From positions 1 through 34,470 of the forward strand of contig CALADZ010000188.1 of the NCBI GenBank assembly GCA_937890575.1: a DNA stretch of 34,470 nt, given 5' to 3'. Below are positions 22,953 to 30,845 of the stretch, one piece after another. This stretch comes from MAG-120531 sp002378585 (GTDB taxonomy: Bacteria > Bacteroidota > Bacteroidia > Flavobacteriales > Flavobacteriaceae). The stretch's first letter is position 1, and each line of letters starts with the position of its first letter. A program made the position numbers and the translations under genes. Below the pieces are notes generated by a model. That model did not search any database and had not been told where the DNA came from. It saw only the letters and a list, made by a program, of their open reading frames with translations.

Positions 22953-24332
22953 TTACTCTTTTCTCCAGTTGTTGTTAAATGAACAATCCCCATAAGAACT
23001 ACTGATGCTGATGTAGGTGTCTGCAATATGTTTTTTGAGCCAACGGTCAATTTCGGCTAACTGTTTTTCTGTTTTGGCCAATACCTGGATTTTCATGTAA
23101 TCTCGTGCAAAATCAGCTTGATGTTCCTCAAATCTATTGCTGACCTGTAAAATCTTAAACTTAGTAGCCCCACCCCTTGGATCTGGCTCAGCAATGGGCA
23201 TCGAAATTTCATTGTCCTTCAGCTTACTGACTTGTGCATAAAGGCTTGGGTCCATTTTTGTGAGTTCAAATCTGGTGTCGTAATTGGTCGGATTGCGCAA
23301 CAGACCTCCATCAAACTTCGTCTCCGTCTCTTCAGAATTTTCTAATGCGGCTTGAGCAAAAGTGATTTTGCCATCCATGATTTGTTGGCGAATATCTTTT
23401 AAGGAGGATACAGCTGCATCAATAGCCTTTTGGGGTACTTCAGGAATTAACAATATATGTCTTAAGTCCAATTCTTGACCCCTAATTTTCTCTAGGTAAA
23501 TGATGTGAAAGCCGAAATCCGTTTCAAAAGGTTCAGAAATTTCTCCAGCTTGCAAGCTAAATGCAACGTCTTTAAACTCCTTGATAAAGGGAGTTTCTCT
23601 AGTCATGGTGTAAAAACCACCCTTGGATTTTGAACCTGGGTCTTGTGAATACAAAATAGCTTTTACACTAAAACTAGCCCCATTATCTTCTACATCTGCT
23701 TTGATTTCACGCAGTCTTTCCACGATCCTCATTTTTTCAGATTCGGGAGCCTTAGGGATTTTTACAATCTGTCCGATTTCCAATTCTGTACCAAAAACGG
23801 GTCTTTCCTCCTTGGGCAAACGATTAAAAAACTGACGCGCTTCTTCAGGGGTAACTTCTATTTCAGAAACAATCTTATCCTGCATACGCTCAGAAAGCAA
23901 ACGCAATTTGTTAATTTTAAATAATTCTTCTCGGAAACTATCTTCGCTATCTTTCTTGTAGATACTCAAAATACGGTCCATAGACCCCGCTTGGGCAATC
24001 AACTGCTGAATTTGTCTGTCACCCACAGCACGGACTTCATCATCGGCAACCAAAATACTGTCTTGTATCGCTTGATGCGCGTATAGTCTATCTTCCATCA
24101 ATTTACCCAATAATTGGCAGCGGTTAATGTCATTCTGGGAAACTCCTTGATTGCGCAAATCAATTAAAGTTTTTTCAATATCCGATTCTAGGATCACGTA
24201 ATCACCCACTACCGCGGCTACCCCATCTACCTTGATGCGTTGTTGCCCAAATAAAGCGGACACCGTCAGTGACCATAACGCAAGCAGGCTAAGGGCGGTA
24301 AATTTCCAATTCTTTTTTACGGATGGCTTCAT
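22953..24332 (-). CDS. SurA-like periplasmic chaperone/peptidyl-prolyl isomerase
   Basis: Secreted outer-membrane-protein chaperone. From the Met at 24332 it has about 459 residues: a signal peptide (MKPSVKKNWKFTALSLLALW, then hydrophobic SLTVSALFGQ). Next comes a SurA N-terminal domain (RIKVDGVAAVVGDYVILESD to about residue 170). Two parvulin-type repeats follow, the first with FSVKAILYSQDPGSKSKGGF and FETDFGFHIIYLEK, the second starting at LDLRHILLIPEVPQKA with DGGLLRNP. The frame also allows a Met at 24350, but the second Met gives a more normal signal. The start overlaps the preceding lipoprotein gene by 44 bases. In the ftsY-rimO-lipoprotein-SurA group. Confidence 0.9.
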   Translation of the reverse strand: MKPSVKKNWKFTALSLLALWSLTVSALFGQQRIKVDGVAAVVGDYVILESDIEKTLIDLRNQGVSQNDINRCQLLGKLMEDRLYAHQAIQDSILVADDEVRAVGDRQIQQLIAQAGSMDRILSIYKKDSEDSFREELFKINKLRLLSERMQDKIVSEIEVTPEEARQFFNRLPKEERPVFGTELEIGQIVKIPKAPESEKMRIVERLREIKADVEDNGASFSVKAILYSQDPGSKSKGGFYTMTRETPFIKEFKDVAFSLQAGEISEPFETDFGFHIIYLEKIRGQELDLRHILLIPEVPQKAIDAAVSSLKDIRQQIMDGKITFAQAALENSEETETKFDGGLLRNPTNYDTRFELTKMDPSLYAQVSKLKDNEISMPIAEPDPRGGATKFKILQVSNRFEEHQADFARDYMKIQVLAKTEKQLAEIDRWLKKHIADTYISISSSYGDCSFNNNWRKE

Positions 24333-25146
24333 CAAGTAATGCTTTTTCAAGATTTCTGAAATAATTCTGTTTTCTTCTGTTGATCAAAATAGTTTTAATA
24401 TCCTCAGAAACGTAGGATAAAGGGGCTACCTCAGGAGGGGTTAGCACCGTTTTGACTTGTCCCAAATATACCCCTAATGAATCCTGAATTTCAAAAAATT
24501 GTGCATTTTTTAAGTATAAATGCTCGTTTTCAGGCATGATTGGTTTAATCGCTACAAACAATTCACGGGCTGGAATCCATTGTGTATCATTGATAAAAAC
24601 TTGATCTAAATAAATACTGGTAGAATCTAAATATTTTTGGTCCGCTTTATTGAAGCGTTTTAGGCTCTTTCTAACCTGATTTAAGGCTGGATAACCCAAT
24701 GGAGCTTGAACATAACGCAATTGAACAATTTTTTCCTTGAGCAAAAAATTCACCTGTTCACTCTGGTAAAACGAGGCCAACTCTTCAGAACTCACGACAG
24801 AATCCAAAGCCGACTGAGCCATCACTTCCTTGTAGGCAAGGGCCAATAAATCAGCTCGATAGTTGGCGATTAACTCCGATAACTCCGTTAACTTTTCTTC
24901 GGACAAGTTGACGCCTGCCTTTTCTACATACATTAATTCTAACGCCCATTTATCTATGTAATAATTGACCGCGACGATACTGTCCTCAGGACTTTTTCCG
25001 GTATACAAAGATGCGGGGATATCTGATATATAGAGTTCTTCGGCACCATAACGAGCCACTAACTCAGGTTTTTGGGGCGAGGAAAACCATTGACATGAAA
25101 CAGCCAACAGCAGAAAAAACAAGCCTTTAACCCAGCTTTTTATCAT
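24289..25146 (-). CDS. Lipoprotein companion of the SurA-like chaperone
   Basis: A 285-residue lipoprotein: signal MIKSWVKGLFFLLLAVSC with the lipobox cysteine at 18. The rest is largely helical and charged, with a SurA-N-like pattern (SIVAVNYYIDKWALELMYVE, LALAYKEVM) and an EKIVQLRYVQAP stretch that may be a degenerate parvulin core. No clear catalytic isomerase motif. It lies between rimO (four-base ATGA overlap) and the true SurA-like gene (44-base overlap). It likely assists outer-membrane protein folding, by inference from its neighbours. I do not recognise a named family with certainty. Confidence 0.7.
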   Translation of the reverse strand: MIKSWVKGLFFLLLAVSCQWFSSPQKPELVARYGAEELYISDIPASLYTGKSPEDSIVAVNYYIDKWALELMYVEKAGVNLSEEKLTELSELIANYRADLLALAYKEVMAQSALDSVVSSEELASFYQSEQVNFLLKEKIVQLRYVQAPLGYPALNQVRKSLKRFNKADQKYLDSTSIYLDQVFINDTQWIPARELFVAIKPIMPENEHLYLKNAQFFEIQDSLGVYLGQVKTVLTPPEVAPLSYVSEDIKTILINRRKQNYFRNLEKALLDEAIRKKELEIYRP

Positions 25147-26465
25147 TTTACTGCAGAATTTTGTTGCACAGGAACGCCCATCAAATCAAAGTCACTTGCC
25201 TCCGTAATTTCAACCCAAGCAAAGTCCCCAATTCGAACGTAGTGATCTTTGGCATTGATGTGTACCTCATTATCTACGTCCGGGGAGTCAAATTCAGTAC
25301 GTCCAATGAAATAGCCCCCTTCTTTGCGATCGATCAAACAGCGGTATACCTGTCCCACTTTCTGTTGATTCATGGACCACGAAATTTCAGCCTGTATCTC
25401 CATGATTTCCGCTGCACGAGCCTCCTTTACTTCCTGGGGTACATCATCTTCTAGTTCGTATGCTTTTGTGTCCTGTTCATGGCTGTACGTGAAACATCCC
25501 AATCGATCAAAACGCATGTCGATGACCCAATGCTTTAATCGATCAAAATCATCCTGAGTTTCTCCTGGATAACCAACGATAAGTGTTGTGCGCAAGGCGA
25601 TACCAGGCACCTCTTTTCTAAAGTTTTCTATTAAAGCAGTTGTTTTTGCCTGCGTTGTTCCCCGGCGCATACTTTTCAATATCGGGTCTGAAATATGCTG
25701 AAGAGGGATATCTAAATAGTGACATATTTTAGGCTCGCTGCGCATCACTTCGAGCACATCCATTGGGAAACCGGTGGGAAAAGCATAATGAAGCCTGATC
25801 CATTCAACACCTTCCACCTTAACCAACTCCCTAAGTAAATCAGCTAGACGCCTACTTCCGTAAAGATCTAACCCGTAATACGTCAAGTCTTGAGCGATCA
25901 GAATCAATTCCTTGACCCCTTTTGCCGCAAGACCTTGAGCCTCCAGGACAAGATCCTCCATAGATTTTGACTTGTGTTTGCCTCGCATCAATGGGATCGC
26001 ACAAAAAGAACAGGGACGATCGCATCCTTCCGCAATTTTTAGGTAGGCGTAATTTTTTGGCGTAGTCGTTAATCGCTCTCCAATCAATTCATGTTTGTAA
26101 TCGGCGCCAAGGGCCTCCAATAATTGAGGTAAATCTGTAGTGCCAAAATAGGCATCAACATCGGGTATTTCCTTTTCCAACTCGGGTTTGTATCGCTCGC
26201 TGAGGCAACCCATCACAAACACCTTATCCAACACGCCCTCTTCTTTTTGACGGACGGCTTCTAAAATAGCGTTCACACTTTCTTGTTTGGCATTAGCGAT
26301 AAAACCACAGGTGTTTACTACCGCAATATTGCCTTTTTGTTCGTGAACCACTTCTTTGCCACTAGCCTTAAGCTGGCCCATCAAAACCTCTGAATCGTAT
26401 AGATTCTTGGAACAACCTAAAGTAATTACGTTGATCACGTTCTTTTTTATTGACTTAGTGCGCAT
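25143..26465 (-). CDS. rimO: Ribosomal protein S12 methylthiotransferase RimO
   Basis: Radical-SAM enzyme that adds a methylthio group to an aspartate of ribosomal protein S12. The 440 residues have the three expected parts: an N-terminal UPF0004 domain with cluster cysteines (TLGCSKNLYDSE, VVNTCGFIANAKQES, VMGCLSERY), the radical-SAM motif GCDRPCSFCAIP (CxxxCxxC), and a C-terminal TRAM-like domain. RimO rather than MiaB is indicated by TLGCSKNLYDSE and AIPLMRGKHKS. Start overlaps the ftsY stop by one base (TAATG); end overlaps the next gene by four. Confidence 0.95.
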   Translation of the reverse strand: MRTKSIKKNVINVITLGCSKNLYDSEVLMGQLKASGKEVVHEQKGNIAVVNTCGFIANAKQESVNAILEAVRQKEEGVLDKVFVMGCLSERYKPELEKEIPDVDAYFGTTDLPQLLEALGADYKHELIGERLTTTPKNYAYLKIAEGCDRPCSFCAIPLMRGKHKSKSMEDLVLEAQGLAAKGVKELILIAQDLTYYGLDLYGSRRLADLLRELVKVEGVEWIRLHYAFPTGFPMDVLEVMRSEPKICHYLDIPLQHISDPILKSMRRGTTQAKTTALIENFRKEVPGIALRTTLIVGYPGETQDDFDRLKHWVIDMRFDRLGCFTYSHEQDTKAYELEDDVPQEVKEARAAEIMEIQAEISWSMNQQKVGQVYRCLIDRKEGGYFIGRTEFDSPDVDNEVHINAKDHYVRIGDFAWVEITEASDFDLMGVPVQQNSAVK

Positions 26466-27421
26466 TAGGCTTCTTTTTGTAGGTTAAAAAAGGACTGAAC
26501 AAAGGCCACTCGATCAAACGCTTGAAGATCTTCGATGCCTTCTCCAACTCCGATGTAGCGCACGGGTATTTGAAACTGATCTGAGATTCCCAAAACCACG
26601 CCTCCTTTAGCTGTGCCATCCAATTTAGTAATCGCCAAAGCCGTTACTTCAGTAGCCAAGGTAAATTGCTTGGCTTGCTCAAATGCATTTTGACCGGTAG
26701 AGCCATCCAATACGAGTAGCACTTCATGGGGCGCTCCAGGAACTACCCGTTCCATCACGCGCTTTATTTTAGCTAGCTCATTCATCAAATTGACTTTATT
26801 GTGCAATCGACCCGCGGTATCTATAATAACTACATCCACCCCTTGTTGGACGCCTTGCGTAATGGCTTCAAAGGCAACAGAGGCGGGATCTGAACCCATC
26901 TGTTGGCGTACCATAGGAACTTGGGCTCGATCTGCCCAAACTTGAAGCTGATCAATCGCCGCAGCCCGGAACGTGTCTGCTGCACCGAGCATAACACCCA
27001 ACCCTTTTGATTTGAATTGGTGCGCAAGCTTGCCAATAGTAGTTGTTTTTCCTGCACCATTAACCCCGACCACCATAATCACATGTGGTTTTTGGCCCCA
27101 GACGTATTCATTTGATTGGTCCTGCTCTAAAAACAGAGCAGCAATCTCTTCTTTGAGTAAACCATGTAGTTGATCCACCCCAACATACTTGTCTTTTTTA
27201 ACTCTTTGCTGTACGCGATCGACCACCTTAAGTGTTGTCGCTACTCCTACATCACTGGCGATCAATACTTCCTCTAGCTCATCAAGTACATCGTCATCCA
27301 CTTGATCCTTACCCATGACCGCTTTTTCAAGCTTGGCCATAAAAGATTGCTTTGAAGGCTCAAGCCCTTGATCCAATTTTTCTTTGTTGGGCGAAGAAAA
27401 AATCTTTTTAAAGAAACTCAT
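26465..27421 (-). CDS. ftsY: Signal recognition particle receptor FtsY
   Basis: GTPase that receives SRP-bound ribosomes at the inner membrane. The 318 residues form a short NG-type FtsY with an abbreviated acidic A region. The N domain includes VDDDVLDELEEVLIASDVG. The G domain has G1 VGVNGAGKTTTIGKLA, DTFRAAAIDQLQVW, G3 DTAGRLHNK, G4 TKLDGTAKGG and the closing IPVRYIGVGEGIEDLQAFD. An exact -7 element lies 20 bases upstream, and a terminator separates it from the ribosomal-protein genes. Confidence 0.97.
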   Translation of the reverse strand: MSFFKKIFSSPNKEKLDQGLEPSKQSFMAKLEKAVMGKDQVDDDVLDELEEVLIASDVGVATTLKVVDRVQQRVKKDKYVGVDQLHGLLKEEIAALFLEQDQSNEYVWGQKPHVIMVVGVNGAGKTTTIGKLAHQFKSKGLGVMLGAADTFRAAAIDQLQVWADRAQVPMVRQQMGSDPASVAFEAITQGVQQGVDVVIIDTAGRLHNKVNLMNELAKIKRVMERVVPGAPHEVLLVLDGSTGQNAFEQAKQFTLATEVTALAITKLDGTAKGGVVLGISDQFQIPVRYIGVGEGIEDLQAFDRVAFVQSFFNLQKEA

Positions 27422-27441
27422 TGACTAGTATTATGGAAGGA

Positions 27442-27449
27442 CAAAGATA
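27442..27449 (-). promoter_or_regulatory. -7 element of ftsY
   Basis: Minus-strand TATCTTTG, exact TAnnTTTG match, 20 bases before the ftsY ATG. It lies downstream of the terminator at 27494-27521, supporting separate transcription of ftsY-rimO-lipoprotein-SurA. Confidence 0.55.
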
Positions 27450-27493
27450 CAACATGAACTTGGCTCCTGTTCATATACGGTCCGATTGGACAC

Positions 27494-27521
27494 AAAAAAA
27501 GCCGCTTTTTCAAGCAGCTTT
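27494..27521 (-). terminator. Rho-independent terminator of the rpmB-rpmG-DUF4295 unit
   Basis: On the minus strand AAAGCTGCTT and AAGCGGCTTT pair (one G-T wobble) around a GAAA tetraloop, followed by a T-run. Confidence 0.85.
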
Positions 27522-27542
27522 ATCGAGATGACGTGAATGTCA

Positions 27543-27695
27543 TTATTTTTTGTCCAACCAGGCACCAACCAATTCAGGTGACATTACAGAATCAACAAAG
27601 GTATAAGCACCCGTTTTAGGTGACTTAACCATTTTGATGGCTTTGGTCAAACGCTTAGAGCTAGTTTGTAGAGATGCTACGGTCTTCTTTGCCAT
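27543..27695 (-). CDS. DUF4295 family small protein
   Basis: A 50-residue basic protein beginning MAKKTVASLQTSSKRLTK and ending LVGAWLDKK. It corresponds to DUF4295, a tiny Bacteroidota-specific family that recurrently follows rpmG; it is thought to be ribosome-associated, but its role is not established. It follows rpmG by eight bases and precedes the terminator, so it is the last gene of the L28-L33 unit. Confidence 0.9.
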   Translation of the reverse strand: MAKKTVASLQTSSKRLTKAIKMVKSPKTGAYTFVDSVMSPELVGAWLDKK

Positions 27696-27703
27696 GGTAT
27701 TGC

Positions 27704-27886
27704 TTATTTAATTTCTTTGTGAACGGTCATACGCTTGAGGATGGGATTAAATTTTTTAATCTCCATGCGGTCTGGCGTGTTTTTTTTGTTTTTGGTAGTC
27801 ACATAGCGTGAAGTTCCGGCCACACCGGATTCTTTGTGCTCAGTGCACTCCAAAATTACCTGAATTCTATTGCCTTTTTTTGCCAT
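27704..27886 (-). CDS. rpmG: 50S ribosomal protein L33
   Basis: A 60-residue L33 protein: MAKKGNRIQVILECTEHKE, TSRYVTTKNKKNTPDRMEIK and KFNPILKRMTVHKEIK. The paired CxxC zinc motifs of zinc-type L33 are absent (a single Cys), so it is the zinc-independent form. It lies between rpmB and the DUF4295 gene in one short transcript. Confidence 0.97.
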   Translation of the reverse strand: MAKKGNRIQVILECTEHKESGVAGTSRYVTTKNKKNTPDRMEIKKFNPILKRMTVHKEIK

Positions 27887-27912
27887 CGTTCTGCTTGATT
27901 AGGTATGGGTAA

Positions 27913-28134
27913 TTATTTGCCAGCTTCTTTTAAAACAGCTGCGATACCTTTTTTATTAATTGTCTTCAACGCTTTAGCGGACACTTTCAAAGTGATCCAA
28001 CGATCTTCTTCAGGAATGTAAAAACGCTTTTTAGACAGGTTTACTTCAAACCTTCTTTTGGTTTTATTGATCGAGAAGGATACGTTGTTACCAACCATCG
28101 CTTTCTTACCAGTAATTTCGCACACTTTAGACAT
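27913..28134 (-). CDS. rpmB: 50S ribosomal protein L28
   Basis: A 73-residue L28 protein: MSKVCEITGKKAMVGNNVSF, then the RRFEVNLSKKRFY stretch and a C-terminal ALKTINKKGIAAVLKEAGK, a little short but normal for Bacteroidota. First gene of the L28-L33-DUF4295 unit, with an excellent promoter upstream. Confidence 0.97.
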   Translation of the reverse strand: MSKVCEITGKKAMVGNNVSFSINKTKRRFEVNLSKKRFYIPEEDRWITLKVSAKALKTINKKGIAAVLKEAGK

Positions 28135-28166
28135 GACGCTCGCTATTGAGTTATTTTAACAGGCTG

Positions 28167-28196
28167 CAAATTTATATTATTTTTTTGGGGCTGCAA
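28167..28196 (-). promoter_or_regulatory. Promoter of rpmB-rpmG-DUF4295
   Basis: Minus-strand TTG (28194-28196), a 19-base spacer and exact TAAATTTG -7 (28167-28174), 32 bases before the rpmB ATG. GGCTGCAAA is repeated around it (28162-28170 and 28189-28197). Confidence 0.8.
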
Positions 28197-28206
28197 AATT
28201 CTTTTT

Positions 28207-29454
28207 CTACAATTTTAGCAATTCAGCATACAATAAGGTCAATGCCTTGTTGATACTCTTCTCCACGATGCGCTCTCTGTGGTTGCCCATTTCATGACGT
28301 TCCACCCAAACCCGCTCAGGAGTCGCTATGCCGAGGTAAACCACCCCTACCTCCTCCTTGGAATCCCCCACACTAGGCCCCGCATTTCCCGTTGTAGAAA
28401 TAGCGTATTGAGCACCAAATGTCCGCTGTGCTCCCACTACCATAGACTCAGCCACCTGTGAACTCACTGACGAATAGGCCTCTAGATCGCTGGTAGACAC
28501 CTCAAGAAGGGAAGATTTAGCCTCTGAAGCATAAACCACTGCACTACCCTTGAAATAAGCTGAAGCACCTGGCATTTGGGTAAATCGCGCGGCCAAAGCA
28601 CCCCCCGTAAAACTCTCCGCCAGTGCCAGAGATCCGCCGATTTGGGTCAATTTTTCGGCAATTAATGCCTCAACAGGTCGATCGTGTTCTGCTGAATAGG
28701 ATAAATGTTGAATCAAGGGATACAACCCTTTTAACGCCTCTTCCATCATTTGATGGAGGACTTGCTGATCGGGGTGTGTCCCCGAAATACGCAAGCGAAC
28801 TTTGCCTAAATTGGGCAAATAAGCCAATTTGAGTGCTTTAGGTAACGAGGCTTCCCAATCTTCAATCAAATCAGCCACGGCAGACTCGCCTAAGCCATAA
28901 GTAACTACGGTTTTATGGGCGATAAATGGGCGTTTAAATCGAGTGGTGAGCCTTGGTATTAATTGGTCGGTTACCATGCTTTTCATTTCAAAGGGGACAC
29001 CTGGCATAGCCACAACTACTCCATGTTGGTTTTCCATCCACATTCCCGCGGCCGTTCCGTAGGGATTGGCCAATAATTCCGCTGTAGCTGGAAGCATGGC
29101 TTGGGTGTAATTCATAGCGTTTATCGGCGTGGAAATGTATTTGGCAAATAACTCCTTCACATGCGCCATCCAAGCTGAATTTTCCACCAATACCGTGTCA
29201 AAATAACGACAAAATGCTTCTTTAGTGATGTCGTCTTTTGTCGGACCTAACCCACCGGTAGTAATCACCAAATCAGCTCGGGATTGTGCCTGGGAAAGCC
29301 CGTCAACAATAGCCGTCAAACGATCGGGGATCGAAGTGATTTGAACTACTTCAATACCAATTTTTTGGAGTTCTTGGGCGATAAATGCTGAATTAGTATC
29401 CACCACTTGACCGATGAGTAGCTCATCCCCAATAGTCATCAGTTCCGCTTTCAT
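28207..29454 (-). CDS. cinA: CinA-like protein (nicotinamide-nucleotide amidase)
   Basis: A 415-residue two-domain CinA protein. The N-terminal COG1058/MoCF-like domain shows MTIGDELLIGQVVDTNSAFI, TTGGLGPTKDDITKEAF and MPGVPFEMKSM. The C-terminal PncC-like amidase domain (about 255-415) shows LALAESFTGGALAARF, VVYASEAKSSLLEV and STTGNAGPS. CinA-type proteins hydrolyse ADP-ribose or deamidate NMN in pyridine nucleotide salvage. The ATG overlaps the FAH-family stop by one base (TAATG). Confidence 0.93.
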   Translation of the reverse strand: MKAELMTIGDELLIGQVVDTNSAFIAQELQKIGIEVVQITSIPDRLTAIVDGLSQAQSRADLVITTGGLGPTKDDITKEAFCRYFDTVLVENSAWMAHVKELFAKYISTPINAMNYTQAMLPATAELLANPYGTAAGMWMENQHGVVVAMPGVPFEMKSMVTDQLIPRLTTRFKRPFIAHKTVVTYGLGESAVADLIEDWEASLPKALKLAYLPNLGKVRLRISGTHPDQQVLHQMMEEALKGLYPLIQHLSYSAEHDRPVEALIAEKLTQIGGSLALAESFTGGALAARFTQMPGASAYFKGSAVVYASEAKSSLLEVSTSDLEAYSSVSSQVAESMVVGAQRTFGAQYAISTTGNAGPSVGDSKEEVGVVYLGIATPERVWVERHEMGNHRERIVEKSINKALTLLYAELLKL

Positions 29455-30065
29455 TACTGAACGTTTACCTTAAAGAATGACTCAGTTCCAATAAATCCTT
29501 CCAACACATCCCCTTCTTGAACCCTAGAGACACCCGCTGGAGTTCCCGTAAAAATAATATCCCCTTTTTTTAGGGTGAAGTAAGTGGACACATGAGCAAT
29601 CAACTCATCGATAGACCAAAGCATTAGGGCTGTGGAGGCTTGTTGTACCCATTGGCCATTTTTCACTAAGCCAAATTGAAGTTGGCTTAGGTTTCCCAGG
29701 GTGCTTTTTTCTACCCATTGGCCAATGACAGCAGCTCCGTCAAATCCTTTGGCTTTTTCCCAAGGCAGACCCTTATCTTTTAATTTCTGCTGAATATCTC
29801 TGGCGGTAAAATCTATGCCTAAACCGATTTCGTCGTAATAAGTGTGCGCAAAATCCACATCGATATGCTTACCCACTTTTTTAATCTTAACCAATACCTC
29901 CACTTCATGATGCACGTCGCTGGTAAAATTGGGTAGGTAAAAATCTTGTTCCTTAGGTAGAATAGACGAGTCTGGTTTGATGAATACCACTGGCTCGGCA
30001 GGCCGCTCGTTGTTTAACTCCTCAATGTGGTCCACATAATTGCGGCCGATACAAATTAATTTCAT
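29454..30065 (-). CDS. Fumarylacetoacetate hydrolase family protein
   Basis: A 203-residue member of the FAH superfamily, usually a 2-oxo acid hydrolase or decarboxylase. Metal-ligand segments are visible: VHHEVEVLV (the ExE pair) and GIDFTARDIQ. The family-typical FTGTPAGVSRVQEGDV lies near the end, and the start MKLICIGRNYVDHIEEL is standard for the short bacterial form. Function is inferred only at family level; the adjacent cinA, exonuclease and E2 genes do not narrow it. Confidence 0.9.
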   Translation of the reverse strand: MKLICIGRNYVDHIEELNNERPAEPVVFIKPDSSILPKEQDFYLPNFTSDVHHEVEVLVKIKKVGKHIDVDFAHTYYDEIGLGIDFTARDIQQKLKDKGLPWEKAKGFDGAAVIGQWVEKSTLGNLSQLQFGLVKNGQWVQQASTALMLWSIDELIAHVSTYFTLKKGDIIFTGTPAGVSRVQEGDVLEGFIGTESFFKVNVQ

Positions 30066-30070
30066 AGCGT

Positions 30071-30844
30071 TTAATTCGTTGTCTTTAGGGCAGATAGCCT
30101 GAGTTGAGTCAATACCTTTTTGGTGTAGAGAGGGAAATCAGCCTGCTGAATCCAACCGTAATATCCAGGTTCTTTTTCTAGAACTGTCAGAACAGCCTGT
30201 CCCTTGTGTTTTCCAAAAGTGAAAACAGGGGTCCCGTGTTCATCCTCAGCGATAAATCCAGCGTAGTCTAAGATTTTTCTTCGCTCCGAAAATGAAGCTA
30301 AGTGGGCGACCTCATTCTTTAACTCCGGATACCTATCCAACTGGGCTTTAAGTACCTCGTAGGTCGCCATGGTGTCCGCCTCTGCAGAATGTGCGTCAAT
30401 CAATGACTTATCGCAATAAAAACGATAGGCGGCCTCCAAGGTTCTCTTTTCCATTTTGTGGAAGATGGTTTGTACATCGACGGACACCTTGTTTTTCATA
30501 TCAAAATCAACCCCTGCACGCAGCATTTCTTCTGCCAACATAGGAATATCAAATCGATCTGAATTAAAACCAGCTAGATCAGCGTCCTTGATCCATTGAT
30601 AGATATCTTTGGCGATTTCTTTGAATTTTGGGGCATGCTGCACCTTTTCATCCGTTATTCCGTGTACTGCAGTGGCGTCACTGGGAATGGGCACCTCGGG
30701 GTTGACCAACCATGTTTTTTTCTCTTGGAGTCCTTTAGGGTGTATTTTAAGTACCGAAATTTCAACGATTCTGTCCTTGGCTACTTGAATACCCGTAGTC
30801 TCTAAGTCAAAAAAGCAAATGGGGCGTTTTAGGTTTAATTCCAT
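30071..30844 (-). CDS. 3'-5' exonuclease, DnaQ-like, with ExoX-type C-terminal part
   Basis: A 257-residue DEDD exonuclease. The Exo I motif FFDLETTGI (catalytic Asp/Glu) is near residue 13, followed by PSDATAVHGITDE. Exo II GFNSDRFDIPML and Exo III DAHSAEADTMATYEV complete a DEDDh set. After about residue 210, TFGKHKGQAVLTVLEKEPGYYGWI resembles the C-terminal segment seen in ExoX-like proteins. It could trim DNA ends or proofread; no polymerase domain is present. Starts one base after the E2 stop, so it is co-transcribed. Confidence 0.92.
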   Translation of the reverse strand: MELNLKRPICFFDLETTGIQVAKDRIVEISVLKIHPKGLQEKKTWLVNPEVPIPSDATAVHGITDEKVQHAPKFKEIAKDIYQWIKDADLAGFNSDRFDIPMLAEEMLRAGVDFDMKNKVSVDVQTIFHKMEKRTLEAAYRFYCDKSLIDAHSAEADTMATYEVLKAQLDRYPELKNEVAHLASFSERRKILDYAGFIAEDEHGTPVFTFGKHKGQAVLTVLEKEPGYYGWIQQADFPLYTKKVLTQLRLSALKTTN

Positions 30845-30845
30845 A

